In this document: positions 10,799 to 22,686 of the stretch, one piece after another
How the letters are laid out: each line of letters starts with the position of its first letter
Numbering within the stretch: the first letter of the stretch is position 1
Source of the DNA: Basidiobolus meristosporus CBS 931.73
Lineage: Eukaryota > Basidiobolomycota > Basidiobolomycetes > Basidiobolales > Basidiobolaceae
DNA: 64,000 bases
Reading direction: 5' to 3'
Assembly (NCBI GenBank): GCA_002104905.1
Contig: MCFE01000479.1
Location: 1-64,000, forward strand
Program-made: the position numbers and the translations under genes
The notes under the pieces: generated by a model
Seen by the model: only the letters and a program-made list of their open reading frames with translations
Database searches by the model: none
What the model was told of the DNA's origin: nothing

Positions 10799-12575
10799 AT
10801 GCCGCCAAAAAATAAAGCAAAGTTGTCTGGTTCTCAACCAAACCCCACTGCTGACGGCAACAGAAGAACGGTTGGAAAACAGCTTGCTTTGACATTCAGT
10901 GCAACAAGCAGGGCTACATCCAAAAAAGGCCCTGTGGACAGTGTGCCCATTAATGGTAATAATGCGGACTCCTCAGGCTCTCAGTCAAGTAGGCAATTGA
11001 GAACCTCTGCAGAGCCACAAGCTGACCATTATGCTCAGGCAGATGAGAATGTAGCAAATGCAGTATCCTCTGTTGAAGATTGGCAAGTGGCCATGATAAC
11101 ATCACCACCACCCGTATTAGCAAGTATGTTGTCAGCTCATACCAAAGTATTAATGAAGCAATTAGGTGCAGTGGCTGATAGGATAGATGCAATGGCCCAG
11201 AGAAATCAGGAAGTAGTCCAGAAACAGGATGAGCGGATAATACATGTAGAGCAATCAATATCCCAGGTAGGGAAAGCAGTATCTTTGCTACAAAGAAGGA
11301 ACTCAAGTAGCTCAATGTCACAGCCAAAAATTGAGCCATTTCCCAATATAACAGCAGAGGAACACCGTACAATCTTTGAAGCACAACAACAGTGCCCAAA
11401 GATAAAGCCCACAGAAAAACCTATCACAGCATGGGAGGGAGACAATGTAGTGTTTATACCAAAGCCTAAAGATCAAAAGATATTGACAATCCATGAAGCT
11501 GTTGAGTGCAATAATGAAGAGTGGGCTAACATACAAGAGGCCGTCATAAGTCTAGTATGCATCACCTTAAGGCCAGCATACCATGGGACCATCAGGAACT
11601 CAAGGCCAAGCAGAATGCACTTGACTTGTTCCATGAGCATTATCCTAGATTCAAATGGGCAAACAGATTTTGGGCCAGCATTTGTATGCTAAGAAAGTAT
11701 CTTAAGAGTAGCAGAAACTATCAAAGGCAGAAGAACAAGGGTGCCATGGCTAAAAACCAGCAGCTTCCTCAAGAGCCTGTTACAAGCAGGGGCAAAAGCT
11801 CCAGACAAGCATCAAAGTGACGTCAGGCAGCTGGAAGAGTGCCAATTTAGGACAAGCAGGCAGATATGGATGCACCAGCACAGCACTCATCAAGGAAAAA
11901 GCGTAGTACTACTCAAGAAGCACCCAGTCAAAGTAGCAGTAAAGGACCTGGCAGTGACAAAAACCAGCCGCTTTACAGGAGCCTGTTACACCTACGGTTG
12001 AGAGCTCAAAACAAGCTGAAAATAAATGTCAGGTTGCCAGAAGAGTGCCAGCAAGGGACAAGCAGGCCAAAACAGATGCATCAGAGCAGAGCTTATCCAG
12101 GAGAAAATGTAGTTCTTTACAAGAAGCACTCAGACAAAGTAGCAGTGAAAGACCTGGCAGTGATAAGGGAAAAAGTAAAGGGAAAAATGTCTACCCAAGC
12201 CTGAGACAGGGAGGCATGCAAAAAAAACTGCAGTTCTCACCAATTAACGCCACAAGCCAGGAACAGACTGAATCCCATCATAGCCAAGAAGAATTACCAG
12301 CAAGAAAACAGCTGTTTTCACAAGAGTTGGAAGTGCAGCCAGGTGAGCTACACTCCAGCAAGGTAGATGAGTTTGCTGAAAAAGGCAATTTGACTACCAC
12401 AGCCTCTACAGCCTCCATTGTTGACAGAGTGGAGATCCCACTGACAGACAAGGCTACAATATCAAGAGCTCAAAAGACTATCACAATGCCTTCAGTGGAG
12501 TTTTGGAACATCAATAGGCACACCAAGAGGTTGCAGCACTTCTTCAAGAGCAGTGCTCAAGAAAACGCACTGTAA
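10799..12575 (+). pseudogene. Decayed accessory gene of the Tnp2 transposon
   Basis: An ATG (MPPKNKAKLSGSQPN) opens 297 codons rich in Ser/Thr/Lys with a heptad-like segment (about residues 115-165). The sense then passes to other frames: one from 11557 with FHEHYPRFKWANRFW, then overlapping Ser/Lys-rich frames, and one from 12045 to 12575 ending near VEFWNINRHTKRLQHFF. Each passage shows a frameshift, so the gene is broken. It runs divergently from the Tnp2 transposase, and a fragment of it sits in the palindrome at 1500-1690, so I infer that it belonged to the same transposon. I do not recognise its function; a DNA-binding accessory role is possible but not shown. Confidence 0.55.
11746..12160 (+). 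repeat. Two tandem copies of an about 205-bp coding repeat
   Basis: AAAAACCAGCAGCTT...GAGCCTGTTACA near 11750 recurs as AAAAACCAGCCGCTT...GAGCCTGTTACA near 11960. The sequence that follows each (AAGAGTGCCA...GGACAAGCAGGC, then CAAAGTAGCAGT) also recurs. The copies are diverged and lie in different reading frames. Confidence 0.65.
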
Positions 12576-14169
12576 TACTGCAAGGATTTAGCAAAGACTG
12601 GCAGATGAGGAGCTAGACCTTGCAGTGCTGGCTGAAGACCAGGATGTGTGGGAACCAGTGAATGAACAGTGGCATAAAGCCACTGGGTTCCGCCAAAGTT
12701 GTGGAACCAGAGCGTTACAGCAGAAATACTTATTGAGTGGTGGATTTTAATGGAGTTACTTGTTGAGTGTGGGGTTGGGCTTAATGTTAGTGTAGGGTAT
12801 AGAGACTTGTATAGGTCAATACAATTGGAAATTGAGGTACAACTGAAGTTTCAATGGAAATAAATCAATTTGTACACATGGAAAGTAAGAGAAACAGTTG
12901 AGTCAGGAAGTAAGGAGTGTGAAAAAGAGGCAATAGCCAGTCAATTCACACAAACATAGGAGGCAATAGAGTGTCCGGGATCAGAAAGTGAGCAAATTGG
13001 CAGGGAACCAATCAAAAGCCACTTATACATTGTTGTGATGAAAAATTTTGACAAAGTTTTTTGTGAAATCTGGGGTGCAATTATTTTTCAACAGTCTCTG
13101 GATGGTGTCCTGACAAGATCAGTACCTCTTAGTCATGGGACATTAACTTTGTGACAGCCTTTTGAAGGGATCATCTCAATAACTTTTCATAGGGAAAGCT
13201 ACAGTCCTTATGGATTAATGCCATAAGCCTAGAACAGGCTGAGTTCCATGACAGTCCAGAAGAATTGCCAACAAGACATCAGAAGTTATCACAACTGTTG
13301 GAAGTACAGTCAGTTGAGCTACACTCCAGTGTGGTAGATGGGCTTGCAGAGAATGGCAGTTTGTCTACAACTACCCCTACATCCTTTATTGAAGACAGAG
13401 TGAAGATCCCACTGACAGACAAAGCAACAATGTAAAGTACTCCAAAGACTATTACAATGCCTGCTGTGGAATTTTGGAACATTAATAGGCACATCAAGAT
13501 GTTGCAGCACATCTTCAAGAGCAGTGCTCAAGAAAACACACCTGAATATTGCAAGGACTTATTTCAAAGACTGACAGATGAATTGCTAGACCTTGCTGTG
13601 CTGGCTGAAGACCAGGATGTATGGGAACCAGTGAGTGAACAATGGCCTAAAACCATAGGGCTCCCACTAAAGTCATGGAAAAAGGGTGTTTCAGCAGAAA
13701 TTCTTATTGAATGGTGGATTCAATGGAGTTACTTGTTGAGTATGGAGGAAGACTTAATGTTAGTCTTGGGTATAGGGACTTGTATAGGTCAGTACAATTG
13801 GCAACTGAGTTACAGCAGAAGTTTCAGCAGAAATTAGCCAATATGTATTCATGAAAAGTAAAAATATTGTTTGAGTCAGGAAGTAAGTAGTGTAGAAACA
13901 GATTAATAGCTAATCAATGTACACAAATGTAGGTGGTAATTAGGGTCTGGGATCAGAAAGTGAGAAAATTGGCAGAGAACCAATTAAACGCCACTTATGT
14001 ATTGTTGTGATGAAAAGCTTTGACCAAGTTTTTTGTGAAATCTGAGGTGCAATTTTTTTAATGATCATTGCATAGTGTACTGACAGGATCAATACCTCTT
14101 AGTCATGGGATTTAAATTTTGTGACAGCCTTTTGATGGGATCATTTCAATTTTTTTCATAGGGTAAATT
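12228..14169 (+). repeat. Tandem duplication of a 971-bp unit
   Basis: Copy 1 is about 12,228-13,198 and copy 2 about 13,199-14,169. Shared blocks lie at constant offset, for example GAGCTACACTCCAG, GAATTTTGGAACAT (or GTTTTGGAACAT) and the closing GGGATCAT..CAAT...TTTCATAGGG. Copy 2 keeps a longer open stretch (13457-13837), starting MPAVEFWNINRHIKML and containing AVLAEDQDVWEPVSEQW. Its natural C-terminus, with GYRDLYRSVQLATELQQKF, continues in another frame to a stop near 13,852. The unit is the 3' end of the accessory gene plus its downstream flank. Both copies have stops or frameshifts. Confidence 0.8.
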
Positions 14170-17100
14170 ACTTATAACTCAAAATGGAGGGAGAGCACCA
14201 ATTGAATATCAGCAAAATGTAATATGAAATCCAAGTATGAGATTTTTTATATCAATATTATCCCATACTTCAGTAATGATGCTGTTACAATGCATGATGT
14301 TTGCTGACTAATAGATCTATATGTGCCATTGCACCCTGGCCTACTTATATGCTCATGGCAATAGGAAATGCTGTATCCAAGAGAAAAGTGTAATAAAACT
14401 CTTGAATGGTTTAACTGAACCTAGGGGACTACTAAATGCAGAGTCTTAGAATTGTCAGAGAGTGGTATATAGCTGGGTTTGGCTAAAAAGGCAACAGAGT
14501 TGGTTGGCTATGCAGGCTAGGCTTGGTATTCATGGAAGTGCTAGATATGCTAGGCTTGGGTAGAAACCAGAATGTAATTGTTGAGTTCTCACTTTTGCTG
14601 AGACACAATCTTAATTTTGTTGAGACACACACTAAACCAAAAGGTTCAGTACACTTAATTTATACTTTTCTGATCAAGTTGAATTAGTGAGTGCCAATAG
14701 ACTGGATTAATGGAAATCAGTTTTGATGTGGATAGGTGCATAAGATAAATGAAAATTGCATCATCAATCAGTTGATGTCTTAGCAACTGCCATGCGGTTG
14801 GATAGATCTCAGATGACTAATCACTTGGAAAGGCTTAGCAGATCAGTTGAGGACATAAAGACCACATGAAAATTGATCAGGTGTGACAGCTAAAAATAGA
14901 TTCTGAGAAGTGATAAAATAAACCATAACTGGGATTAGTTATGTTTGGGTTAGGGAAAATCAGTTAGGGTACTAGATTTTCTAATGGAGTAAAATTGGCC
15001 AAGTTTTCAATGTTGCTGCACAACAGGGAACTTAGACTTGTGGATTTATTGTATGCTTTATGTAGTCAATGTTCAGAGGATTTTGGGAAATCTTCAGGGA
15101 AGTTGGATGTGAAGTTTGAGTGTTTGGGTGCTTCAAAAGTTTGGTAACTTGTATTCTCACTCTTTACAGGGATATGCATTGGCTGGTTATTTACTAACCC
15201 CCAGAACCAATCATGAAATCATACAAGATGCCAAACTAATAACTTGCAACCAAACCATACATCCTGCCAGGTGCCCCGAAATGCTATCAGACACCTGTCC
15301 TAGTCACTTAAATGGAGAGTGGCACAAGATGCACAGAGTTGAAAGCCATTTCCCACTTTCACAGAACTTTGCAAAACTCATGAAACAAATTTGCTGGGGA
15401 AAGTTGAGAATTTGGGATCCTTTGGACCGCTGGAATTTACCAGGGCAGAAATCACCAGCACTTATGGTCCAGGGTGTGTACTAATAGAGTAACTGAACCT
15501 TTTTCCTGGACATCTGTATTGCTGCGTCGGAATTTAGTTGGAATGGAGCCTTCACTTCTGGGGATTACTAGAAGATCCCATACATTCTATTTGATCTCCG
15601 GACCTTTTCACTTACCTCTTTAACACTAGTCGATTAGATTGCCTAACCAATGAATATTTATGTTGACAACCTACAAACCATTCGCAGCATTCATGCGCGC
15701 AATATCCCACCCAACCACTGGCATTCTAGCTGGCTATAAGCACCACGAATGAAAGTGGATTAGGATACCATGGCAAGGCTATGTGTGTACCCAAGTTGGG
15801 AATTTTACTCGGGTATATTGCCAACTCACCACATGTCAGTATCTTGGAAACTCGTTTAGCAAGATCTTTACGTTGATTCACATGGGTATTTCGACTTCAA
15901 TCGAGAGAAGCACCACACGCTCCACTGCTCCACACACAAATCGGTACAAACCAAGCATACGGAGATGGGTACTCTAACTCGGCCTTGTTCGAAAGGCGAG
16001 TTCAGAGAATCGAATCATGTGCTATGATCAGTTCAGAAAAATCAGCTGAGTGGGGACGGTATTGGATATCACTAGTCATCCATTTTTCATATCCACAGGC
16101 TAATGGGATTTATTCTGTGATGAGGGCGTTGAAGCTATCCGACGGGTTTAAGGCTTATATCCTCTAATACACCAGTGATGACCGAACAGCTCAATCGCTG
16201 TGGACGAAATGTGGGGCTCCAAAACCATCAAGAAGTGGCAGGAGATCCGAGTACGTTTCGGAGGATATAGTTGGTTTCGAGGATTTCTCTTGGCACATCC
16301 GCATTCCACACATGTCAAGACAGCTTTCGATGGGTAGATTAATGATTCCACCCTACATCATGTGTTGGGTGTTGAGTGGGTTTGTAACGTTGGTACCCAA
16401 AAACTGATCGGGGAATTTCCCAATAAACCTAGGGGAGATGTGGTGGGAGTGAATTCCCCAAACCATGGGACCACTGTTTGGCTCGTCGTAATCTGGGTCT
16501 ATAGTTCCGCTGGGATCCCTGGATAAGCCAAGCTTTTCACCAAGGAGAGAAGATTGGTAGCTTCCTCCAGCCCCTGGAATCTTACATCATTTTCTATTTC
16601 GGATGCCAGCCATTCGTGGCAAATCGGACTAATTGACTGTAAAGGTTCATGGACATATATGGACCCATTCAGCTGTGTTACTCACACTGCCGTGCCACCG
16701 AAGTCTAAAGCCAGATGGGTGGCATTGGGTGAGCATGACTGAGTGTAAGGGTGAGCCAGCAGCTACAGAATAGTGAATCAACCATACATAAGCAAGAACG
16801 GTGCAACCAGCCTACGGGTCACAATCACAGTTGGCCATACTAGCCAGTATACATTGTGTAATCCAAAGGGGGATCCCGAGAAGCTAACGAATTTCTATCT
16901 GTGGGCCGTAGTAGATAGAGTTCCCTGGACCTTATTAGATACATCAAAACCTTACGTGGTTCCATTGTTACATACGAATCATCGTACTCAGCTGCTTTCC
17001 CAATTTGGACACGCATGATAGTCTGAATACTTGGTGCTCTGGCACCAATCACGCGCCAGCGTCGTCTTTCGGAGAAATCTCGAAGCTTGAGAGGCTTTTT

Positions 17101-17596
17101 GTGTGCTAATGAGTTTAGCACAGTTTGGGAGTGAGGTTGGTTGGGATCTTTTCATATATACAGATCCATGCGCCGTTTGCAATACTCCTCTGTGATGTGC
17201 AATGGAGTAGCCAAGACCTCCTTCCAAATAAGGCCACCTCTCCCAAATGAGCCTACCTACCTACGGTGAGCAAAGTATTTCTCATACATACTGGATCTCG
17301 CCTGCTGAACATTCCACTTCCTCCTAGGCCGGCTTAAACTGGTAATCATTTTCCTTTAGTAACGTTACCACCGAGTGGTACTTTTTCCGTTGCATTCCGC
17401 TATTTCATGTGCCCACAATCCACTTCCCATCGTGGAAGTTTCATTGAATCGGCGTTCAAACTACAACATTTCATTTATTCGTTTAATCACTGAAGGTTCA
17501 TTGCCTTTCGCTCACTGGCTTAGCTATTAATTTCTCTGCTATTCATATTATCACTACAGAAAGCTATGTTGGACTGAGGAACTATACATGATGCGC
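14170..17596. other. Intergenic, no supported gene
   Basis: AT-rich sequence follows the duplicated transposon unit. Several open stretches of 60-122 codons exist (the longest at 15116-15484), but none shows a recognisable domain, a credible start context or coding-like composition. The transition from transposon debris to gene space probably lies near 15,000-15,500, but no clean terminus was found. Confidence 0.5.
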
Positions 17597-19768
17597 TCAA
17601 TACTTTCTTTGTTCTTGGATATGTTGTATCCTAGGCTCTTCTAAGTTATACGCGCGAGATCCCCATTCTGGGTTGGGGTCCTTCACCAGGTTGGCGTGAG
17701 CGTCTCCTACATTGCTGCCAGAGTTGGCCTTCAATTTGGCATTTTCAATGTTGTCCATTAGTTGTTCATCCATCTTCATCATGACTTCTTGCATTTTGAT
17801 GGGGACTTGCTCCTCAATTGCCTTCCTGACTTTGGAGTTAATGATCGGGGACAAGATCTTATACAAGAAGTCTCTCTTGGAATCATGAATATTAAGCTTC
17901 AGATCCTTCGCAACGGTACTAATGTCACGCACTTGATAAACATGGTTGCGACCGGTTACGGGATCCGGGGTGGGAGTGGTGTTCAATGTCATATCCATGG
18001 TGATTCCATCATCAGGCATCAAGAGGTCAACATATCCAACATCAGAAATTTTCGGGAAGGTCTTCTTCTTGTAGTAGAAAGCAATGTCTTTGGCTTCTAC
18101 CTGGATATTTGCAAACTTGATGAACACGTTGTTGTGCAAGTTCTGTTGGCTATTAGGATTAGTGTCAATAACCGTGTCGGTCTTAACGTGCACAAAATCA
18201 GGAGCAATGTTGGTACACTTGAGCACGATATTATCCAAAATCATATCAAACTGCTCATCCGAGTTCTCTATACGGGGCAGTGGTAGATACTCCAACTTCT
18301 TGGCAATGACTGGTATCAATTTGGCGAAATCCTTAACGAGATCATATTTGATGGTGGGTTTACCACTCTCATCAAGGAACATGTCTTTAGTCAAGGTTTC
18401 CAAATCACGAGCGAAAGCCTGTGTGGTACGATCATGTTGAAGCGATTGATTGAATTCGGTTGCTTCATTGCTGATGTTTTGGAAATGGCTGCGATACTTG
18501 CGATCCATGATATTTTGCCCTCTGTCAATGAAACTGCTAGCCTCTTTCTTGTATTCTGGTCTGTCCACAAATTCATTCTCGCGGATTGAGCGGTGGAAGA
18601 AGGCCTTGATATCGTCGATAAACGCCTGGAGTTCATGGTCATTCGCAAATTCATCGGTCAGTTTCTCAATTGCTCGGATCAAAGGGTCCAAGGATTTGTT
18701 GCCTGCGAAGTTTTCGACCAATTGCTTGGCATTGGAGCGGGCAATCGAGATGTCGTCTCCACCAGCTTCGCGTTTGGACTGAGCTGTATCGGCAATCTGC
18801 GACTGGACATTGGAGCCGTGAGACTTCAAGGAACTGGCAATTTCGGAGAGCTCATCAATTGCTTGTTGGAATTCCGGGTTCTTCTGAAGCTCGCGGATTA
18901 CAGCCTTTACACGGTTGATCAAATGATCCTCCTGTTGTGAGGAGAGGCGTACATTCTTTAACCGATTCTGGATACCTTCCTGCATGTCCTGCATTGATCC
19001 TTTGGCAGCGTCTGCGGCAGGCATTTTTCCATCCTCTGCCTGTTCCACATATGGCTTGACAACTTTCTTGGCAGACTCATAGAGTGGTCTACCACTTTGC
19101 TGTAATGTCTCCTGGACTCGTTGGCCCGCTTCATCAGCACTAATCTCTTTGTCGTGAGGTATTCCAGATGAATCAGTATGCTGGGTACCTCCGGTTTTGG
19201 ACAAATTCTGACTCTGCTCTGGGTGTTGCGAGACGTTTCCAGCAACGAGTTCTTGGAAGATGGATGTAATATCGTTCATTAAACGACGGAATTGAGATGA
19301 AGTAACCAACAACCATCCAACTCTGGTGACTTTATCAGCACCTTCAGAAAGTAGGTTCTTTGTCTCATCTGCACTACCAGAGAGCTGCTGCTTCGTCTGC
19401 GAGATTTCGTTGCCGGACTGAGCGGCTTTACCGCCTTGCATTGAATGGTAGATGACGTTTTGCAGATTGTCATCAGCATTTTTCTCGGTAAGCAGTTGCT
19501 TGGTGGAATCTAGGAGTTTCTCAGCATCAGCCATAACTCTTCTTCCTGAGGAGCTCATATTCGAAGAGACGTTGTGAAGGGTGTTGTCCTCTTGCACAGA
19601 CTGGATCGCACCAGTGATCTGGGCGGTTGACGGCATTTTGCCTTCTTGAGCGGCTTGCACCATGTTGACAACATGCTCTTTCTTTTGGAGCACTTCTTGC
19701 TCTTTAGTAGCCGGGCGAGCTGAAGGAACGTTTGTAGAGGTTGGGAGAGTATGTTTGTTGTGGTCCAT
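17597..19768 (-). CDS. HAM1-like domain protein (fungal lipid-binding-fold candidate)
   Basis: A single uninterrupted frame of 723 codons starts at MDHNKHTLPTS. The protein is soluble, highly charged and helix-rich, with no signal peptide or membrane segment. The N-terminal half holds two copies of a motif around GKMP (near residues 43 and 245: EGKMPSTAQITGAIQ and DGKMPAADAAKGSMQ), typical of fungal HAM1-like proteins. The C-terminal part (about 490-690) has the beta-rich, amphipathic character of the HAM1-like C-terminal domain, which is related to BPI/TULIP lipid-binding folds, and ends in a helix with IEEQVPIKMQEVMMKM. The molecular role of this family is poorly known; lipid binding is inference. 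A TATA element (19809-19814) lies about 40 bp before the ATG. Confidence 0.8.
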   Translation of the reverse strand: MDHNKHTLPTSTNVPSARPATKEQEVLQKKEHVVNMVQAAQEGKMPSTAQITGAIQSVQEDNTLHNVSSNMSSSGRRVMADAEKLLDSTKQLLTEKNADDNLQNVIYHSMQGGKAAQSGNEISQTKQQLSGSADETKNLLSEGADKVTRVGWLLVTSSQFRRLMNDITSIFQELVAGNVSQHPEQSQNLSKTGGTQHTDSSGIPHDKEISADEAGQRVQETLQQSGRPLYESAKKVVKPYVEQAEDGKMPAADAAKGSMQDMQEGIQNRLKNVRLSSQQEDHLINRVKAVIRELQKNPEFQQAIDELSEIASSLKSHGSNVQSQIADTAQSKREAGGDDISIARSNAKQLVENFAGNKSLDPLIRAIEKLTDEFANDHELQAFIDDIKAFFHRSIRENEFVDRPEYKKEASSFIDRGQNIMDRKYRSHFQNISNEATEFNQSLQHDRTTQAFARDLETLTKDMFLDESGKPTIKYDLVKDFAKLIPVIAKKLEYLPLPRIENSDEQFDMILDNIVLKCTNIAPDFVHVKTDTVIDTNPNSQQNLHNNVFIKFANIQVEAKDIAFYYKKKTFPKISDVGYVDLLMPDDGITMDMTLNTTPTPDPVTGRNHVYQVRDISTVAKDLKLNIHDSKRDFLYKILSPIINSKVRKAIEEQVPIKMQEVMMKMDEQLMDNIENAKLKANSGSNVGDAHANLVKDPNPEWGSRAYNLEEPRIQHIQEQRKY

Positions 19769-19806
19769 TTTGAATTGTATGATAGCTAGTCAAGGTACCG
19801 TACAAG

Positions 19807-19859
19807 AATATATATTGAGAAGTCGACCAAGGTCTGTTGACGTCACCTATGTGACGTGA
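19807..19859 (-). promoter_or_regulatory. Core promoter with a perfect CRE and a second CRE-like site
   Basis: Upstream of the HAM1-like gene lie a TATA box (19809-19814), a perfect TGACGTCA palindrome (19838-19845) and a TGACGTGA half-site (19852-19859). The CREs are about 70-90 bp from the ATG and one and a half helical turns apart. ATF/CREB-type bZIP factors bind such sites. Regulation by stress or cAMP signalling is inference. Confidence 0.65.
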
Positions 19860-22686
19860 ACAGAACGGAAGACTTGAAGTGCACATAAAGACCTGAATAC
19901 CAATGTTAATTGGTGAGAAAAGCATAAGCAGTTTCACCTTCTTTGAATAGCTAAAGCTATGGATCGTATATTCATTGTATTTGACTGACTGTACACTGCT
20001 GGCAGGATTTAACAGCTAATACGGATATCTCCTAGCTTCGCCCCTGTTTGAAATCCTGTTTGGCAGTGAAGCAGTAGGCTAATGCTGTATACTTCGAACA
20101 CCGATCTTTCTCATCAGCCGGCTCACCGTTTGATCAACTAGCTCAATGTTTAATCACTAGGGCCTCAAAATCCGCCGATCTTAGCTTGTCTTCGATAAAT
20201 ACATTCTTCCATTAATTGGATCAAGTATTTGGACATGTCATTCCCAGTCATCAGATTGCTGAAAGCATCGACATGCAACGTCTGCTAACAAGGGGATGCA
20301 TACGTCATTATTACGTACCTCCTCGAGGCAACGTCGCAATTCAAACTCAGTTTCCAACAAGATGGAAGTCGAACTGAATTGGACAAGTAATGTACTGACG
20401 CTTGGAATTCTACGGCAGAAATCAATTGATTGCGCACTTGCAACCTCAGGTCTGTTCATCCTGTCAAGACGCAACGTATCGTTTGGCATTGTAAGCTGAT
20501 CTACTAACAATAAAGATTGGGTTTGCAAGTCAAACCTCCGATTGACAAATCATCCATCATTACCTCCACTAAACAAACGCGACTATTGGAATTGGTCTAT
20601 CTTTAGACACTTGCCAAGTTTGCTGGAGTGTATCGAATTTATGCCACGATGGCCATCATGACCTGGTTTGTTTTATCGCCAAGCATCTGAAAGCACAGGC
20701 AATCTTACAATCTATTTAAATGGTATATTGTCTGGACCTATTCTGCAGCAACCAGAACCCATATGCTGAAAAGTTCACGTGAACTGCGCCCTCAGAAGCA
20801 TTGCACCAAAGTTCAATTGAGGCTAGCTGCATCCCGTAGGCCATAATGTCCCCCAAGGTTCGGTCTTGTACAACTAGTGCTATAGCAGATGCTTCAGAGG
20901 CTATCTGCTGTCAATAAAAGACAGTAGTAATCAACCCACTTCACATGTAGGCTATCAGAAATGCCTGAGAATCGCTTCACCTTGCACCAGCTATTGAATC
21001 CCGGCCAGTTGCGTCAAAAGTGGATGGGGTCTACTCTGCATTTACCTACATATACCATATGTAGTCGGCAGCAGAGTAGCAAAGTCCACATATCTTGCCC
21101 AGATTTCATCCACAATCAGAAGCGTCAGGAGGTACGTCATGAATGGAGAACATCACTACTCGCACCCCAGGCCAGCCAATAGTAGCGATCACCCCTGGCG
21201 CTATTTCTAGCGCATTCCCCAGATAGGAAACAAGCCCATTCACCTATGCGCTCCTGGCAAATAGCTGCCCTCCATGTATGGATTTTCAAGCCTATAGATT
21301 TATCCAGAGGGAACAATCGGGCTTCATTATTCATTCAACACATAGATTAGGCTCCTTAACCATGGAATTTGGAACCGAGGATATGAGGACTATAGACACG
21401 CAACTTGGTTACGACCTAAGAGATCACTACGCCCCGTGGTTGTCAGCCAATTGGATTATCCTGGTGGCATGCAGTCACTCAGATTGTCTGGGATTTTTAT
21501 GACTGTTTTGTGGAAGCGCGGGCCTTGTACATATCGTTGATTTGGATAGGATCATTACTGGTCGTAATTAACATCGTGTCAATATCCTGAATAATGAAAG
21601 TTGTGAATAATTTTTGTCAAGAGGGCTTACTATTGGCACTCAGAACGACTCCTATATTTCTAGAAACAACAAACAATCTGGATTAGCGTATGCTCGCTCT
21701 ATCCCCGTCGGAGATCTTTGTACCTTCTTTCTGTAGAAAGCTTCCCAGCAGCGGTAAACGTTACTATTTAGCAGGTTAAGGTCTCGTTCGTTGACCGATT
21801 GTATGTTCCTCAAAACATCGTGAGTCGGGATTATTAACGAGCCAGAGTCGGCAGTTCGAACTTCGTTCCTGGTACGATGTTTCAAGCAATATTCGCGACC
21901 CAATATTTGTTTCATCGCAACGGATAACCCCCCATATGCATTTTCACGGAATCCATCCGCCATTCACGGCCACTCTCATTGATAGAACTGCCTCCCAAAC
22001 AACCAGCAATGACGCTAGAAGTCCCGTTAAGATCTCAGAGCCATATGCGATTGGGATGCTCGAGGTACCCTGGCATGTGAGACAAAAGCTGGGATTCTCA
22101 TTAGCGACTATATTTATCACTTGCTTGTAGCAACAGAAAATCCTTCCGCGCATTTAGGGATCTCTCAGAACTGAATTTCGGACATTTGCCCTGCAGCCAA
22201 GTTTACAAATTTGTTCGAATCAAATCTGATATTCTGTCACAACGGCATTAGGGGGTGCTGTAGATTAAAGCTCCATGAATGTATCATTCCGCACTGCTCC
22301 TCATACCATCGATGAGACATCTTGATATATAACTCCATGCAACACCACCCAAACCTTAAGCTGTAATTGAGAGGAATTTATGCACGTTGTAGCTAACTGA
22401 CGGTATATATAGAATCCGGCTTCCTCTAAATCTGTCTACAAACACTCCACTAGCCCCGGCCACTTTTGAAATTCTCTAAATTGGTTGCTCCTCCTGGCGA
22501 CTGGCTTCCACTCCACGTTGTTATCATAGTATAGCGATAGAGGGTCAAACATACGCGTGTTGGTTGTAATCTGGCACTGATTTATAGAAGCGGTATTAAC
22601 ACCTCGTGACCTGCCTGACTGCCATATCATTGAAGCTACACGCCAGCTCCCCATTAAGCAGAGATCTTGAATATTTGAACGCAACC
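19860..22686. other. Intergenic, no supported gene
   Basis: Only scattered short frames (up to 103 codons) with no recognisable domains. A TATATATAG element near 22,404 could belong to the receptor gene that starts at 22687. No tRNA-like or repeat structure was recognised. Confidence 0.5.

Noticed and set aside
15116-15484. 122-codon open frame
   Set aside because: No domain, no start context and composition like its flanks; most likely chance.
17762-18940. Antisense frames of 110-174 codons opposite the HAM1-like gene
   Set aside because: They are complementary shadows of an intact 723-codon gene.
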